A DNA stretch of 22,640 nucleotides from NCBI GenBank assembly GCA_947624465.1, contig CANQKJ010000010.1:1-22640 (forward strand), in the 5' to 3' direction. The position numbers and the translations under genes are program-made. Positions 22,306 to 22,640 of the stretch are shown here, piece after piece (the first letter of the stretch is position 1; every line of letters begins with the position of its first letter). The notes under the pieces are model-generated. The model was not told the DNA's origin, did not search any database, and was given only the letters and a program-made list of their open reading frames with translations. The stretch is from an uncultured Oscillospiraceae bacterium. Lineage in GTDB: Bacteria > Bacillota > Clostridia > Oscillospirales > Oscillospiraceae.

Positions 22306-22611
22306 TCACCTTCCTTCGTTCAGTTTTCGTGCCCGCTCCTCGTTCTCACGGTCGAAGGAGTAGGGCGGGAATTCATTCAGCTCCTGTTCGATCCCTCTGG
22401 CCAGCCGGATGCCGGAGAGGAAGCTGTCCAGCGAAGTCTGGTCCCGCAGGTCGTCCTCCAAGTCCAGCAGGTGGAGCAATAGGACCCGTTGGGACTTGCC
22501 CAGCCGTCCTCGCAGGCGGGCGAGGATCCTGTCTCGCTCATGCTGTATTCTTGCCGCATCGGATGACGCTGTGGTGAACCGTTCGTGCAGGGCTTTCAGA
22601 TATTCTGGCAT
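22306..22611 (-). CDS. Small helical protein B, paralogue of protein A
   Basis: A 101-aa protein, nearly identical to protein A over its middle (DLEDDLRDQTSLDSFLSGIR plus LARGIEQEL), with differences at residues 14-25 and a shorter, different C-terminus. The same AAAGGAGG stands 8 nt before the ATG at 22611. It lies 7 bp upstream of integrase 3 in the same direction. Function is unknown; constant pairing with an integrase implies a role in recombination or its control. Its promoter is outside the window. Confidence 0.7.
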   Translation of the reverse strand: MPEYLKALHERFTTASSDAARIQHERDRILARLRGRLGKSQRVLLLHLLDLEDDLRDQTSLDSFLSGIRLARGIEQELNEFPPYSFDRENEERARKLNEGR

Positions 22612-22640
22612 GGCGGTCGCCTCCTTTTCCAGCGACACAC
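22337..22640 (-). repeat. Duplicated module start, copy 2
   Basis: Counterpart of 19337-19640. The match still holds at the window edge, so the duplication may extend further upstream, possibly including a promoter. Confidence 0.75.

Noticed and set aside
1..22640. CRISPR array or intact tRNA/rRNA gene
   Set aside because: No regularly spaced repeats were seen, and only a 3' tRNA fragment is present.

Overview
The window looks like the chromosome of a high-GC anaerobic Firmicute, most probably an Oscillospiraceae-type gut clostridium (in the manner of Flavonifractor or Lawsonibacter). This is inference from strong AGGAGG-type ribosome binding sites, -35/-10 promoters with 17-bp spacers, PhoB/OmpR two-component pairs, a Cthe_2159-type beta-helix protein and Tn916/phage-type integrases. 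No ribosomal marker is present to fix the taxon.

Left part (1-6.9 kb). On the minus strand lie an epoxide-hydrolase-like enzyme, a MarR regulator with an unusual Cys/His-rich N-terminus and its own promoter framed by two GGTACC palindromes, and then a probable non-coding RNA of about 300 nt with its own promoter, several hairpins and a terminator. On the plus strand come a small secreted repeat protein (three YSYVxGxQR units), a PhoB-type response regulator overlapping its histidine kinase, an unrecognised 188-aa protein, and a RelB/RelE-type toxin-antitoxin pair behind a consensus promoter.

Middle part (6.9-15.0 kb). A large ATP-grasp (PEP synthase-type nucleotide-binding) protein with a degenerate KaiC/RecA-like N-terminus converges on a second two-component pair. 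That pair is divergent from a three-gene operon: VTC-type polyphosphate polymerase domain protein, DUF4956 membrane protein, and a membrane-anchored Cthe_2159-like beta-helix protein. The shared 173-bp promoter region carries mirrored TTCAGC direct repeats (11-bp period) at the same distance from both -10 boxes. This strongly suggests that the response regulator controls itself and the operon.

Right part (15.0-22.6 kb) is a mobile-element zone. It begins with an IS200/IS605 tnpA remnant, a tandem 10-bp repeat that may be an integrase arm site, and a 23-bp tRNA 3'-end fragment (probably tRNA-Trp) that looks like an attachment-site scar. Two 162-bp direct repeats (about 91% identical) then enclose an AT-rich segment whose only intact gene is a 588-aa P-loop ATPase. 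That gene is itself bracketed by 13-bp TTTTAAATACAAT direct repeats. Beyond the second long repeat, five minus-strand genes form two modules: small protein B, integrase 3 and integrase 2, then small protein A and integrase 1. The two small proteins are close paralogues, while the three integrases are divergent but all catalytically intact. The ATPase cassette and the triple-recombinase locus are the best candidates for something undescribed. An antiphage role for the ATPase is only a hypothesis based on its context.
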